64,000 nt of DNA from JAEUJM01 sp041918615 (GCA_041918615.1 JAYRVH010000081.1:147035-211034), one strand, 5' to 3'. Positions 16,802 to 26,801 are shown, numbered from the stretch's first letter. Numbers and translations: made by a program. The notes: a model not told the origin generated them from the letters alone.

Positions 16802-17215
16802 TCAGTGGGTGAGGCCGACGCCGTCCTGGCAGTGGGGGCCGCCCCAGTGCTCGACCACCTTGCCGTCACGGACACGCAGGATGGCCGTGCCGTTGATCTC
16901 GACCGGCTCGCCCGAGGCCGCCACGCCGTAGAACGCGGTGCCCGTGTGGGTGCCCTTCACGGTCCAGTTCGACACCACCAGGTCGTCGTGCTCGATCAGC
17001 AGGTCGACGGTGAAGGTGAAGCCGGGGAAGGCGTTGCGTACCTGGTTCCACCACACGACCTCGTGGCTGCGGACGTCGGTGCCCGAGATGGCCGGGTTCA
17101 CCCGGTCGGTGACGTGGCTGTGGAATTCGGGCGCCCAGAACTGGAACACCGCCTCTTCGTCACCCCGGAACATGGCGTCGCTGTACTCGCCCAGCATCCT
17201 CAGGTTGTCCGACAT
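16802..17215 (-). CDS. SnoaL-like / NTF2-fold protein
   Basis: 137 aa of the NTF2-like superfamily: LRMLGEYSDAMFRGDEEAVFQFWAPEFHSHV, then FPGFTFTVDLLIEHDDLVVSNWTVKGTHTG, and a C-terminal ILRVRDGKVVEHWGG, the pattern of SnoaL-like polyketide cyclase/ester-cyclase proteins. Function is unassigned. ATG 17215 (MSDNLRML) is preferred over an in-frame ATG at 17233. No operon partner is obvious. Confidence 0.82.
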   Translation of the reverse strand: MSDNLRMLGEYSDAMFRGDEEAVFQFWAPEFHSHVTDRVNPAISGTDVRSHEVVWWNQVRNAFPGFTFTVDLLIEHDDLVVSNWTVKGTHTGTAFYGVAASGEPVEINGTAILRVRDGKVVEHWGGPHCQDGVGLTH

Positions 17216-17340
17216 GGGGACATCTTGGCGCACGGTGGATTTCGGCGCACGGAGGAATTCTTTTCGGAAAGTGCATCCAAACGGCCTCTTCGGAGCGTAT
17301 TATCACTAAACACCAACGAATCGTCCAGGAGGACAACATC

Positions 17341-17973
17341 ATGAACAGGAAGCGCTTCACCGCAGGAGTGGTCGCCGCATCGGTGGCCGTGTCCATCGTC
17401 GCTGCCACCTTCTCGCCCGCCGCGAGTGCAGCCCCCGACCAGGGCGAGGACACCCTGCCCACCATTGCCGGCATCGTGGCATCGAGTGGCGATGGCTTCG
17501 ACACGAACGGTGGTGACTACGACGTGCTGCTGGCCGCCGTGAGCGCCGCGGGCCTGGTCGAGACCCTCGACACCGCCGGCCTCGACGTGACCGTGTTCGC
17601 CCCCAAGGACCGGGCCTTCGTGAAGACCGCCAAGGACCTCGGCTTCACCGGCGAGATCACCGACGAGGAGGGCGCCTGGAACTTCCTCGTGACGGCCCTC
17701 ACCGCCATCGGTGGCGGCGATCCCATCCCGACCCTGACCACCATCCTCAAGTACCACGTCGTCCCCGACGCCCGTGGGCCAGGGCGGGTGCTCGCGGCCA
17801 AGCGCTTCCCGACGCTTGCCGGGATCGGCATCCGTCACGTCCCCGGCACCACGGTCCTGATCGACAAGGACCCGGACATCGCCAACCCCCGCCTGGTGAA
17901 CCCCATCAACGTGCGGGCCAGCAACGGCGTCATCCACACCATCAACCGGGTGCTCATCCCCGTCAACCTCTGA
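17341..17973 (+). CDS. Secreted fasciclin (FAS1)-domain protein
   Basis: 210 aa. A Sec signal peptide (MNRKRFTAGVVAASVAVSIV...SAA) precedes one FAS1 domain: TIAGIVA, DYDVLLAAVSAAGLV, H1 motif VTVFAPKDRAF near 82, ILKYHVVPDA (H2-like) near 136, and a final ASNGVIHTINRVLIP. FAS1 proteins mediate adhesion or surface interaction. Strong AGGAGG before the ATG and a TATTAT -10-like hexamer (17298-17303) suggest good expression, and a near-perfect terminator follows, so it is a stand-alone transcription unit. Confidence 0.93.
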   Translation: MNRKRFTAGVVAASVAVSIVAATFSPAASAAPDQGEDTLPTIAGIVASSGDGFDTNGGDYDVLLAAVSAAGLVETLDTAGLDVTVFAPKDRAFVKTAKDLGFTGEITDEEGAWNFLVTALTAIGGGDPIPTLTTILKYHVVPDARGPGRVLAAKRFPTLAGIGIRHVPGTTVLIDKDPDIANPRLVNPINVRASNGVIHTINRVLIPVNL

Positions 17974-17989
17974 GCGATCCTCCGAGGGA

Positions 17990-18021
17990 AGAGGGGCACG
18001 GCCTGCGGGCCGTGCCCCTCT
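17990..18021 (+). terminator. Rho-independent-like terminator of the fasciclin gene
   Basis: A perfect 14-bp stem (17990-18003 with 18008-18021; AGAGGGGCACGGCC paired with GGCCGTGCCCCTCT) closes on a TGCG tetraloop, 17 nt after the stop codon. It is followed by T-poor sequence, as is common in high-GC genomes. Confidence 0.88.
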
Positions 18022-18116
18022 TCGCGTTCCGGACAGCGGCTAAACGATCCCAACCTGGCGCCGGGCACCTGCTGGATCCGCTCGCTGCCATCGGGGACCA
18101 CAGCCATACTGGACCG

Positions 18117-18532
18117 ATGGCCGGGCACTACTCGATTCCCGCAGGCGTCGACCCACAGGACGTGATCGACCGTCTCCGCGCGGCCGGCGCGAAGTTCGCC
18201 CTGGTGTTCGGGAGTCGGGCAGGGTCCGGGGGTCCGGGGGCCCGGCCGGCCCCCAACGGCCCGACAGCGACCTCGATGTCGGCGCCTGGTGGGGCCAGTC
18301 ACCGCCGGATCCGTGGAGGGTGCCCCTCCCGGAGCGGGTCGACCTCCTCGTGCTCGACACCGCGCCGCTGTTCCTCTCCGGCCGTGTGGCGCAATGGGGC
18401 GTGCTCCTGTTCGACGACGACCCGCCGGCTCGGGTGCACTGGCAGGCTGACACCCGCAAGCGGTACCTCGACGAGAAGCCGCGGCGCGAGCGCGCCGACT
18501 CGGACTTCGCTGCATCGGTCCGAGATGGTTGA
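18117..18532 (+). pseudogene. Frameshifted MNT-type nucleotidyltransferase antitoxin
   Basis: The first frame reads MAGHYSIPAGVDPQDVIDRLRAAGAKFALVFGSRAG, the start of a minimal nucleotidyltransferase with the GS motif. The catalytic PDSDLDVGAWW and the rest (RVDLLVLDTAPLFLSGRV...DFAASVRDG) are in another frame. The shift lies in three imperfect copies of an 8-bp unit (18222-18245). Removing one unit joins the frames as VFGSRAGSGGPAGPQRPDSDLDV, a normal MNT core. MntA-type proteins neutralise HEPN toxins by AMPylation. The stop overlaps the start of the HEPN remnant. A sequencing error is possible but an 8-bp repeat unit argues for slippage. Confidence 0.85.
18222..18245 (+). repeat. Octanucleotide tandem repeat inside the MNT gene
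   Basis: GGGTCCGG (18222-18229), GGGTCCGG (18230-18237) and GGGCCCGG (18238-18245) lie between the two catalytic motifs of the nucleotidyltransferase. Each unit changes the frame by 2 nt modulo 3, so unit number decides whether the gene is open. Confidence 0.9.
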
Positions 18533-18713
18533 CCCCGACCGGGTTCGTTCGATGCTGCACCGGCTGGCTGGCGACATCGGCTTTCGGAACGTGCTCGTCC
18601 ACGAATACGCGGTGGTCGACGATCACCGCGTCGTCGCCGCGCTCGCCGACCTGGACGATCTCCGCGCGCTCATCCGGGCCGTCGAGCGAGTGCTGGAGGC
18701 CAAGCGAAGCTGA
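18525..18713 (+). pseudogene. Internally deleted HEPN toxin (HepT/DUF86-like) remnant
   Basis: 62 aa. It keeps the usual HepT start (MVDPDRVRSMLHRL) and then jumps directly to the C-terminal part GFRNVLVHEYAVVDDHRVVAALADLDDLRAL, including the R-x4-H RNase motif (RNVLVH). Typical DUF86 proteins are 110-140 aa; roughly 60-75 residues of the helical bundle between these parts are missing in frame. The start overlaps the MNT stop by 8 nt as in intact pairs. It is probably non-functional as a toxin. Confidence 0.8.
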
Positions 18714-18990
18714 GGGGCATCTCCGCCGCCCGCGCCCCCACGGTCCGCTCGCTGCTCAGTTGTCCGTCGCCGCTCGCCGAGGTGCGACGCGGGCCTGGCC
18801 CGGTCAACCCCGACCCCCGCCATCGAGGCCTCCACTGCCACCAACGGCTCGGTGACCGCAGTGCGGGCGCGGAGCGAGGGCAAGGCCACGGCGCGGCAGG
18901 CGCAGCATGCAACTGCGGGTCAGGGGAGCCAGGATCATGGTCGATCGCTGGTGGCCGGGTGCCGACGTTGGCGTACACTTGTCGGTCCCT

Positions 18991-19064
18991 GCGCTTGTAG
19001 CTCAATTGGATAGAGCATCTGATTACGGATCAGAAGGTTGGGGGTTCGAGTCCCTCCAAGCGCG
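18991..19064 (+). tRNA. tRNA-Arg (anticodon ACG)
   Basis: Acceptor GCGCTTG (18991-18997) pairs with CAAGCGC (19057-19063), discriminator G 19064. D-arm GCTC/GAGC, anticodon stem TCTGA/TCAGA around loop TTACGGA with anticodon ACG at 19025-19027, and a T-arm with GGTTCGAGTCC-like core (GGGGG TTCGAGT CCCTC) are all present. CCA is not encoded. TACACT (18974-18979) is a plausible -10. Confidence 0.95.
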
Positions 19065-19087
19065 CTGACGAAGTCCCTGGTGCGATG

Positions 19088-19111
19088 CCGGTCCGGCGGC
19101 CGCCGGACCGG
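19088..19111. repeat. 24-bp perfect palindrome downstream of tRNA-Arg
   Basis: Positions 19088-19111 form an uninterrupted palindrome (half-site CCGGTCCGGCGG) 24 nt after the tRNA. It may act as a terminator cruciform or be part of an old integration site; no tRNA-3'-end duplicate was seen nearby. Confidence 0.7.
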
Positions 19112-19166
19112 GTTCAGAGGCCAGTCCTGCGGTGACCCTCGCGGTGTGCGCCGGTGGCGCGTCAAC

Positions 19167-19571
19167 TCATGGCACGAGAATGAGGAACCCGACGGCGTTG
19201 TCATCAGCGGTACTGCTGATGTCGAAGGTCTTCACCTCGAAGGTGCCCGACGGGCATCGGGCCACGTCGTCCGAGCTGGCCCACATGGCGACCGAGTCAT
19301 TGCCGGTGGTGTAGTACCAGTCGGTGGTGACGCTGGCGACAGCCGTGCTGGGGTTGATCCCGGTGGACGCCGTCGGCCGTATGCAGAAGGTGCCGGCCGA
19401 AGGATTGGTCACCGACTGCACCCCCTTCTGGCGGATCAGGTGGTAGTGCGGGCCACCAGCCGTGTCGCCATTGACGAGGGCGACGAGGCGAGCGTTGGTC
19501 GCCTGGACCGCGACCTCTGGTGAGCCTGACCGGCTCGACAGTCGGGCCCGGCGAGGACGGAGCCCGAACAC
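19167..19571 (-). pseudogene. C-terminal fragment of a secreted actinobacterial protein
   Basis: The reading frame encodes ATNARLVALVNGDTAG, HYHLIRQKGVQSV, AGTFCIRPTASTGINPSTAV, DWYYTTGNDSVAMWASSDDVARCPSGTFEVKTFD and ends in VGFLILVP. I recognise this as the C-terminal domain found at the end of larger exported actinobacterial proteins. The first ~23 codons are Arg/Ser-rich and not protein-like, and there is no signal peptide or ribosome site, so the N-terminal part is missing. It sits about 100 nt from the tRNA and is convergent with it, consistent with a deletion or integration scar. A functional short gene cannot be excluded. Confidence 0.6.
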
Positions 19572-19646
19572 GGGAGCACCCCATTCGTCGCCCGGTGGGC
19601 CGGCCGGCGCTCGACGCCGCGGAAGTCCGGGTGTTGGCGGGGCTGC

Positions 19647-20351
19647 TCAGCCGATGATCTCGAAAGTGGCCGCCAGCTCGACGCCGAGACGCACACCGGC
19701 CTCGGTGGCCGCGGTGCGGAGGAACGTCGACGGCGCGGCCATGTCGCCGCCGAGGTTGTCGAGGTAGGTCCGATGGCACTCGAGTGACCGGAGCCCGACG
19801 TCGAAGGTGTCGCTGACATCGACGGCGTGGGTGGGCTCGGGGCTGGCGTTGAAGGCCACGAACCGTGTCCCGTCCCAGGGCTCGCCCCGCCCGGGGAACA
19901 TCCAGGGGTTGGCGGCGTCGCGCACGGCGTCGAGCAGCGAACGGCCGACCGCCCGGTGGTCGGCGTGGTTCCACGACGGCCCACCGAACGAGTCACGATG
20001 GTTGATCGACAGCAACACGTCGGGGCGGTGGCGGCGGATCGCGGCAGCGAGGTCGCCCCGGAGGGCCAGGCCCTCGATGATCGAACCGTCCGGGTGGCCG
20101 AGGAACTCGACGTCGGTGACGCCCACGACCGCACAACTGGCCCGCTGCTCGCCCTGGCGGAGCGGGCCGGCCTCGGCCGGTGCCATCGACTGGATGCCTG
20201 CCTCGCCGTCGGAGACGAGCACATAGCCGATCGCCTTGCCCTGGGAGGTCCACCGAGCGACGGCGGCGGCGGCGCCGTACTCCATGTCATCGGGGTGGGC
20301 GACGACCGCGAGGCCCCGCTCCCAGTCCTCGGGCATCGGCGGCAGCGACAT
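19647..20351 (-). CDS. PIG-L family deacetylase (LmbE-like)
   Basis: 234 aa zinc-dependent N-deacetylase. The metal motif AHPDD is at residues 18-22 (VVAHPDDMEYG), and the third ligand His lies in NHADHRAVG near 133. Family members deacetylate GlcNAc-inositol (MshB), Mca-type mercapturates or other N-acetyl sugars; this one lacks features that single out MshB. TAGCGT is 7 nt upstream of ATG (plus-strand 20359-20364), so a leaderless start fits MSLPPMPEDW rather than the in-frame upstream ATG at 20378. Confidence 0.9.
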   Translation of the reverse strand: MSLPPMPEDWERGLAVVAHPDDMEYGAAAAVARWTSQGKAIGYVLVSDGEAGIQSMAPAEAGPLRQGEQRASCAVVGVTDVEFLGHPDGSIIEGLALRGDLAAAIRRHRPDVLLSINHRDSFGGPSWNHADHRAVGRSLLDAVRDAANPWMFPGRGEPWDGTRFVAFNASPEPTHAVDVSDTFDVGLRSLECHRTYLDNLGGDMAAPSTFLRTAATEAGVRLGVELAATFEIIG

Positions 20352-20374
20352 GCGACCCACGCTACGCCCCGCCG

Positions 20375-20986
20375 TCACTGCGCGGGCAGGCTCTCCTTGG
20401 CCTCGTCGTACGAGCCGGTGGGCGGGTTCGGGTCGGGCGCGTAGACGAGGTGGACCACGCCGGTGCGGAAGGGCGTGGCCGACAGCAGCTTCAGGTGTTG
20501 CGGGGGCGTGTCGTCGTCGAAGAGCCGAAGGCCACCGCCGGCGGTCGCCGGGTGGACGAACAGGTGCAGTTCGTCGAGCAGGCCGGCGTCGAGCAACTGG
20601 CGCACCACCGACACCGAGCCGCTCAGCGCGATGCGGTGGGTCGACGGATCGGCCTTGAGCGCGGTCACCGCGTCGACCAGGTCGCCCTCGAGTTGCTCGG
20701 AGTTGCGCCAGGTGAACTCGAGCGGACGGTGCGACGCCACGATCTTGCGCATGTCCCCCAGCTGCGCGGCGAAGGCAGCGTCCTCACCGCCGGCGGCCTC
20801 GCGCTCGGGCCACGCGCCGGCGAAGCTGTCGTAGGTGACGCGACCGAACAGCATCACGTCGGCCTCGTGGGTGCCGCCGACGGCCTCGCCCATCTCCTCG
20901 TTGAAGTAGGGGAAGTGCCAGTCGCCGACCATGGGGTCGACGACGCCGTCCAGGGCGCTGAACAGGCTCGCGGTGATGGTGGCCAT
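20375..20986 (-). CDS. Dihydrofolate-reductase-fold (RibD C-terminal-like) protein
   Basis: 203 aa. ITASLFSALDGVVD, then LFGRVTYDSFAGAWP, RKIVASHRPLEFTWRNSEQLEGD, IALSGSVSVVRQLLDAGLLDELHLFVHPATAGGG and a final VVHLVYAP form the pattern of the RibD-C/DHFR-like family common in actinobacteria (YyaP/YwjB type). An NADPH-dependent reductase is expected; substrate unknown. Start at 20986 is supported by GAGGAG upstream. It precedes, on the same strand, the PIG-L gene by about 20 nt. Confidence 0.9.
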   Translation of the reverse strand: MATITASLFSALDGVVDPMVGDWHFPYFNEEMGEAVGGTHEADVMLFGRVTYDSFAGAWPEREAAGGEDAAFAAQLGDMRKIVASHRPLEFTWRNSEQLEGDLVDAVTALKADPSTHRIALSGSVSVVRQLLDAGLLDELHLFVHPATAGGGLRLFDDDTPPQHLKLLSATPFRTGVVHLVYAPDPNPPTGSYDEAKESLPAQ

Positions 20987-21114
20987 GGGGCTCCTCGGTG
21001 ATCGGGTGGACCCCCATCTTGGCGGATACGTCGACCCCGGCAAGCAGGACTCATCGCTCGGTCAGGCGCCGGAGCCCGAGCGAGCGAGCGCGCGCGGCAC
21101 GCGTGAGGCTGATG

Positions 21115-21828
21115 TCAGGGGGGCGGCGGCGGTGTGGGTGGCTGCTGTGGGGGCCACTGCTGCTGGGCCGGGTACTGCGGTTGCGAGGGGCTCTGCTGCT
21201 GCGGTTGCCCGGGATACTGCGGTTGGGCCGGGGCGTAGGCCCCGTAGGCCGTTGCGTGCTGGCGCTTCTTGCGGCCGCTGCGCCGCACCAGGGTGACGAT
21301 CAGGATGATCAGTGCGACCAGGAAACCGAGGGACCCGACGGCGATGCCTCCGAGGATGAAGCCGAGGACCTCGGGCAGCGACAGGGTGCCGACTCGCACC
21401 TCGGTGCCGGACGGGCCGTCGGTCTCGAAGTGGTAGGTGCCGGCCGCGGTGGCATCGAAGAACCCGAGAGGGACGAACTGCTGGCCGTCGGTGTTGGCCG
21501 AGTCGGCGAGGAAGGTCTGTTGGCTGAGGGTCTGGGTGCGGCCGCTGGGGTCGGTGACGGTCACGTCCACCAGGTCCTCGGCCGAGCCCGACGGCACCGC
21601 GGCGAACACCCAGTGGTCGCCCGTCTCGAGTCGCAGGTCGGCCTCGCCCGGGGCGCTGATCGCGTCGAACCCGTCGACCGTGTCGACGACTTCCTTGATG
21701 CCCATGAAGAACAGCACGCCGCCCATGACCGCGGCCACCAGGAAGATGCCGAGCGCCCAGAAGAACCCGGCCATGGGCAGCTTCTCGGCTGGCGCCTGGA
21801 CGGGGACGGACGGGTACGCGGCGGCCAT
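21115..21828 (-). CDS. Two-TM membrane protein with Pro/Gln-rich cytoplasmic tail
   Basis: 237 aa, no recognised family. A TM near residues 19-43, an extracytoplasmic domain of about 100 residues (LETGDHWVFAAVP...AAGTYHFETDG, beta-sandwich-like), a second TM near 150-180 (LGFILGGIAVGSLGFLVALIILIVTLV), a basic stop-transfer (RRSGRKKR), and a tail rich in Gln-Pro-Tyr (AQPQYPGQPQ type) ending in polyproline. This architecture is seen repeatedly in actinobacteria; the tail may bind SH3-like or cytoskeletal partners, which is speculation. Confidence 0.8.
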   Translation of the reverse strand: MAAAYPSVPVQAPAEKLPMAGFFWALGIFLVAAVMGGVLFFMGIKEVVDTVDGFDAISAPGEADLRLETGDHWVFAAVPSGSAEDLVDVTVTDPSGRTQTLSQQTFLADSANTDGQQFVPLGFFDATAAGTYHFETDGPSGTEVRVGTLSLPEVLGFILGGIAVGSLGFLVALIILIVTLVRRSGRKKRQHATAYGAYAPAQPQYPGQPQQQSPSQPQYPAQQQWPPQQPPTPPPPP

Positions 21829-21908
21829 GGGCAGACGCTAGCGGGGGCGACGGCGCCGCCCCCGACCGGCACTTCGGGACACGGGCCGCGCGGGCGCTCC
21901 GAGCATCC

Positions 21909-21934
21909 TTGACAAGACTTAACTACTTTGTCAA
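21909..21934 (+). promoter_or_regulatory. Promoter -35 with overlapping inverted repeat upstream of ArsR-family gene
   Basis: TTGACAA (21909-21915) and TTGTCAA (21928-21934) form a perfect 7-bp inverted repeat with a 12-nt spacer; the first arm contains a consensus TTGACA -35. The expected -10 region (AAATAACT) is AT-rich but not canonical. It is a good candidate for the autoregulatory operator of the gene that follows. Confidence 0.65.
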
Positions 21935-21950
21935 ATAACTGATCTGTGAA

Positions 21951-22349
21951 GTGTCCACCCGAGCGACGCCAGCGACACCAGCGATGACCGTGACGGCCCC
22001 CGACCGGTTCGACGTCGTCTTCGCCGCGTTGTCGGACCCCACCCGGCGTTCGATCGTGCGTCGGCTGGCCGACGGTGAGGCAACGGTGCTCGAGCTGGCC
22101 GAACCCTTCCCGATCAGCCTTCCGGCCATCTCCCGTCATCTGAGGGTCCTCGAGCATGCGGGCCTGATCAGTCGCAGTCGGGATGGACAACGACGGCCCT
22201 GTCAGCTCCGGCCCGAGCCTCTGGTCGAGATCGCGGCGTGGGCCGAGCACACCCGAGCTGCATGGGAGCACCGCCTCGACCGCCTCGAAGCGCATCTCCG
22301 GCGCGCTTCGGACCAATCCGCATCCCCACCGACACTGGAGAAGCCATGA
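21951..22349 (+). CDS. ArsR-family winged-helix repressor
   Basis: About 132 aa. The DNA-binding core DVVFAALSDPTRRSIVRRLADGEATVLELAEPFPISLPAISRHLRVLEHAGLISRSRDGQRRPCQL is typical of the ArsR subgroup that accompanies SRPBCC/AHSA1 genes; no paired metal-binding cysteines are visible, so it probably does not sense metal. The start may be GTG 21951 or ATG 21984. The 3' end overlaps the ATG of the SRPBCC gene (ATGA), and a perfect inverted repeat sits over the promoter. Confidence 0.9.
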   Translation: MSTRATPATPAMTVTAPDRFDVVFAALSDPTRRSIVRRLADGEATVLELAEPFPISLPAISRHLRVLEHAGLISRSRDGQRRPCQLRPEPLVEIAAWAEHTRAAWEHRLDRLEAHLRRASDQSASPPTLEKP

Positions 22350-22849
22350 CTGGCGACCCGACCATCACCGACCCGACCATCACCGACCCGACGACGTGGG
22401 CGCTCGACCGTGAGATCGTCCTCGTTCGAGTTCTCGACGCCGACCGCGACGCGGTATTCGCCGCTTGGACCGATGCAGATGCCTTCTGCCAATGGTTCGG
22501 CCCCGATGGCTTCACCTGCACCGTGCACGAGATGGACGTGCGCCCGGGGGGCCGAGCGCGCTTCGACATGACATCCAGCGACGGCACCTTGTTCACGAAC
22601 CGGTTCGACTACCTCGAGGTCGTCTCCGGGCAGCGGCTGGTGATGGACCACGGCAACGATGCCGACGATGACCCGACACGCTTCCGGGTGACGATCACCC
22701 TCGACGAACAAGAAGATGGAAAGACGGTTCTGACGCTGCGACAGCTTCACCCGACCGTCGAGCAGCGAAACGCAGGCATCGGCTTCGGCGCCGTCGAGCT
22801 GGGCCTACAGACGATGCAGAAGCTTGCTCGCCATCTCGGGGTCGCCTGA
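22346..22849 (+). CDS. SRPBCC/AHSA1-domain protein
   Basis: 167 aa. Activator-of-Hsp90-like START fold: REIVLVRVLDADRDAVFAAWTDADAFCQWFGPDGFTC, RPGGRARFDM, FDYLEVVSGQRLV, FRVTITLDEQEDGKTVLTLRQ. Such proteins bind small hydrophobic ligands and in actinobacteria almost always follow an ArsR-type repressor, as here. The N-terminus contains three in-frame copies of a 15-bp unit coding for TITDP-like repeats (about 22358-22393), an expansion not needed by the fold. Confidence 0.9.
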   Translation: MTGDPTITDPTITDPTTWALDREIVLVRVLDADRDAVFAAWTDADAFCQWFGPDGFTCTVHEMDVRPGGRARFDMTSSDGTLFTNRFDYLEVVSGQRLVMDHGNDADDDPTRFRVTITLDEQEDGKTVLTLRQLHPTVEQRNAGIGFGAVELGLQTMQKLARHLGVA

Positions 22850-22904
22850 ATCGCGCGGCAGTGTCACCGAACGCCGGCTCTGCGACGACAGGCTCGCGTG
22901 TTGG

Positions 22905-25067
<2,163 letters not shown>

Positions 25068-25162
25068 GTGCCGTCTCCTCAGGAGTTGCTGCTGGCGGGT
25101 GGGTCCTCTCCACCATGCGCTCCGCTGTCCGATCAGAGAAGTTCCCATTTACTCTCACGGCG

Positions 25163-25177
25163 ATAGTCTCAGCCTAT
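25163..25177. promoter_or_regulatory. OxyR-type half-operator ATAG-N7-CTAT overlapping the oxyR start
   Basis: ATAGTCTCAGCCTAT matches the core ATAG-N7-CTAT of OxyR sites. It includes the likely -10 (TAGTCT, 25164-25169), which is 6 nt before the oxyR ATG, and the first two bases of that ATG. Binding here would autorepress oxyR; activation of katG is inferred. No second, tandem ATAG-N7-CTAT is visible in the 108-nt intergenic region. Confidence 0.55.
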
Positions 25178-26114
25178 GAGTCAGCCGACGGTGCAGCAGC
25201 TGCGCTACGCGGTTGCCGTGGCCGATGCCCGCCACTTCGGGCGGGCCGCCCAGGCCTGCTTCGTCAGCCAGCCCGCGCTCAGCACCCAGGTCCGCCAGCT
25301 CGAGGCGCGGCTGGGCGTGCAGGTCTTCGAGCGCACGAGTCGTGGCGTGCTCGTCACCCCCGCCGGCGTCGACATCACCGACCGGGCACGGCGGATCCTG
25401 CGCGAGATCGACGACCTGTGCGAGGCGGCCGCCGACTCGGGCGGCGAGCTGGGCGGGTCCCTCCGGTTGGGCGTCATCCCCACCATCGCCCCCTACGTGC
25501 TGCCTCGGGCCGTCCCCCTGATCGAGGCGGCCCACCCCGGCGTCGAGCTCTACCTGCGCGAGGACCGCACCGACGCGCTGCTCGCCCACCTCCAGGCCGG
25601 CGACCTGGACCTGCTGCTGCTGGCGTTGCCCCTCCACCGCCCGGGCGTGGCCGAGCAGTCGCTGTACGACGAGCCGTTCCTGCTGGCCGTGCCCGAGCAC
25701 CACCCCCTCGCCACCCAGCGCCGGTGCGCCGTGGCCGCGTTGGCCCACGAGCGGCTGGTGCTGCTCGAGGAGGGCCACTGCCTGCGCGACCAGGCGCTGG
25801 CCGTCTGCGACCTGGCCGGGCGCGACGGCCTCGCCGAGGTGCAGGGGACCAGCCTGCCCACCGTCGTGCAGATGGTCGGATCAGGCCTCGGCATCACCCT
25901 GCTGCCGGCCACCGCGATCGAACGTGACGTCCGCCCGGGCGAACGGGTCGTCGTCCGCCACCTGCACCCGACCCCGCCCACCCGCAGTGTGGGGCTGGCG
26001 TGGCGTTCCTCGTCTGCCCGGGCGGACGCGTACCGCCGATTGGGCGACCTCATCGCCGAGGCCGGCAGGGCGATCATGACGGGTGGTGGCTCGCGCAACG
26101 CCGTCAGGCGTTGA
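25176..26114 (+). CDS. oxyR: LysR-family hydrogen peroxide sensor OxyR
   Basis: 312 aa. N-terminal LysR helix-turn-helix (VQQLRYAVAVADARHFGRAAQACFVSQPALSTQVRQLE), then a substrate-binding-like domain. Two cysteines, C202 (EEGHCLRDQAL) and C211 (LAVCDLAG), match the spacing and context of the OxyR disulphide pair (GHCLRDQ...C). Divergent katG supports the assignment. Probably leaderless (TAGTCT 6 nt before ATG). The last 11 nt overlap the convergent PIN toxin gene. Confidence 0.95.
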   Translation: MSQPTVQQLRYAVAVADARHFGRAAQACFVSQPALSTQVRQLEARLGVQVFERTSRGVLVTPAGVDITDRARRILREIDDLCEAAADSGGELGGSLRLGVIPTIAPYVLPRAVPLIEAAHPGVELYLREDRTDALLAHLQAGDLDLLLLALPLHRPGVAEQSLYDEPFLLAVPEHHPLATQRRCAVAALAHERLVLLEEGHCLRDQALAVCDLAGRDGLAEVQGTSLPTVVQMVGSGLGITLLPATAIERDVRPGERVVVRHLHPTPPTRSVGLAWRSSSARADAYRRLGDLIAEAGRAIMTGGGSRNAVRR

Positions 26115-26511
26115 GGTTGGCCACGGTCACGCCGACGGCATGTGACGCGAGCGCTTCGAGGTCTGCGGTGTCGACGGTGGCGACGATGGCACCCCCCTCG
26201 AGATCAGCGACGGCGACGAGGCAGGCGTCGACGACCTGGTCGGACCCCGCCCGCAGCGCGCCGAGCAGCTGTCCCGCCCGGACGCCGATGCGGGTGTCGA
26301 CCGAGCGCACCTGCACTCGTTCTCGGCGGAGCGCGGAGAACACCCCAGCGTCACGAGGATGACCACGGACGACCTCGGGCAGCACCACCCCCGCGGTGGC
26401 GATGGGACGTTCGCGCGCTCGCATCTGCTCGACAAGGGCCCGGACGCGGTCTCGCCGATCCGGTGGCCCGTGGGCAAGCGCCGACAGCGCCTCGCGGTCA
26501 AGCAACAGCAT
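26104..26511 (-). CDS. PIN-domain toxin
   Basis: 135 aa. Acidic residues D5 (MLLLDREALSALA), E near 47 (VVLPEVVRG), D near 95 (VDACLVAVADLEGG) and D near 115 (ATVDTADLEALA) fit a degenerate PIN-domain RNase. The first motif lacks the usual D-T/S pair (it reads D-R-E), so activity is less certain than for the other two PIN proteins here. It overlaps the upstream antitoxin gene by 14 nt. Confidence 0.82.
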   Translation of the reverse strand: MLLLDREALSALAHGPPDRRDRVRALVEQMRARERPIATAGVVLPEVVRGHPRDAGVFSALRRERVQVRSVDTRIGVRAGQLLGALRAGSDQVVDACLVAVADLEGGAIVATVDTADLEALASHAVGVTVANLNA

Positions 26512-26800
26512 CGTCGATGGGGCTGTTGCCGGCGCCACCAAGAGCGGGCGCCGCTCGGCGGACGCGGTCCCAGCGATCGACGACGTCAGACGCCCACGCT
26601 CTGCTCGCGTCGGGGATGGGACCGTGCTCGCGCTCGAGCTCGTGCAGCCACTCGTCGACCGCGGCGAGGTGGCGGAGCTTGGCCAGGTGGGCCGCGACCG
26701 CCTGATCCACGGCGCTCGAGAGACTGCGCGCGCCGGCGAGCTCGCGCAGGGTCTGGAGCCGTTCGCTGTCGAGGGTGAGGGTGACCTTCTCCTTGGCCAT
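26498..26800 (-). CDS. Ribbon-helix-helix-like antitoxin
   Basis: 100 aa. The N-terminal KVTLTLDSERLQTLRELAGARSLSSAVDQAVAAHLA is a beta strand followed by two helices, the RHH pattern, and the C-terminal half is long and charged (VDEWLHELEREHGPIPDASRAWASDVVDRWDRV), as expected for the toxin-binding segment. An imperfect inverted repeat directly upstream is probably its operator. Confidence 0.82.
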   Translation of the reverse strand: MAKEKVTLTLDSERLQTLRELAGARSLSSAVDQAVAAHLAKLRHLAAVDEWLHELEREHGPIPDASRAWASDVVDRWDRVRRAAPALGGAGNSPIDDAVA

Positions 26801-26801
26801 A

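Noticed and set aside
18320..18532. A separate small gene starting at GTG 18320
   Set aside because: It is the second half of the frameshifted nucleotidyltransferase; the DSDLDV motif lies upstream of this start in the same frame.
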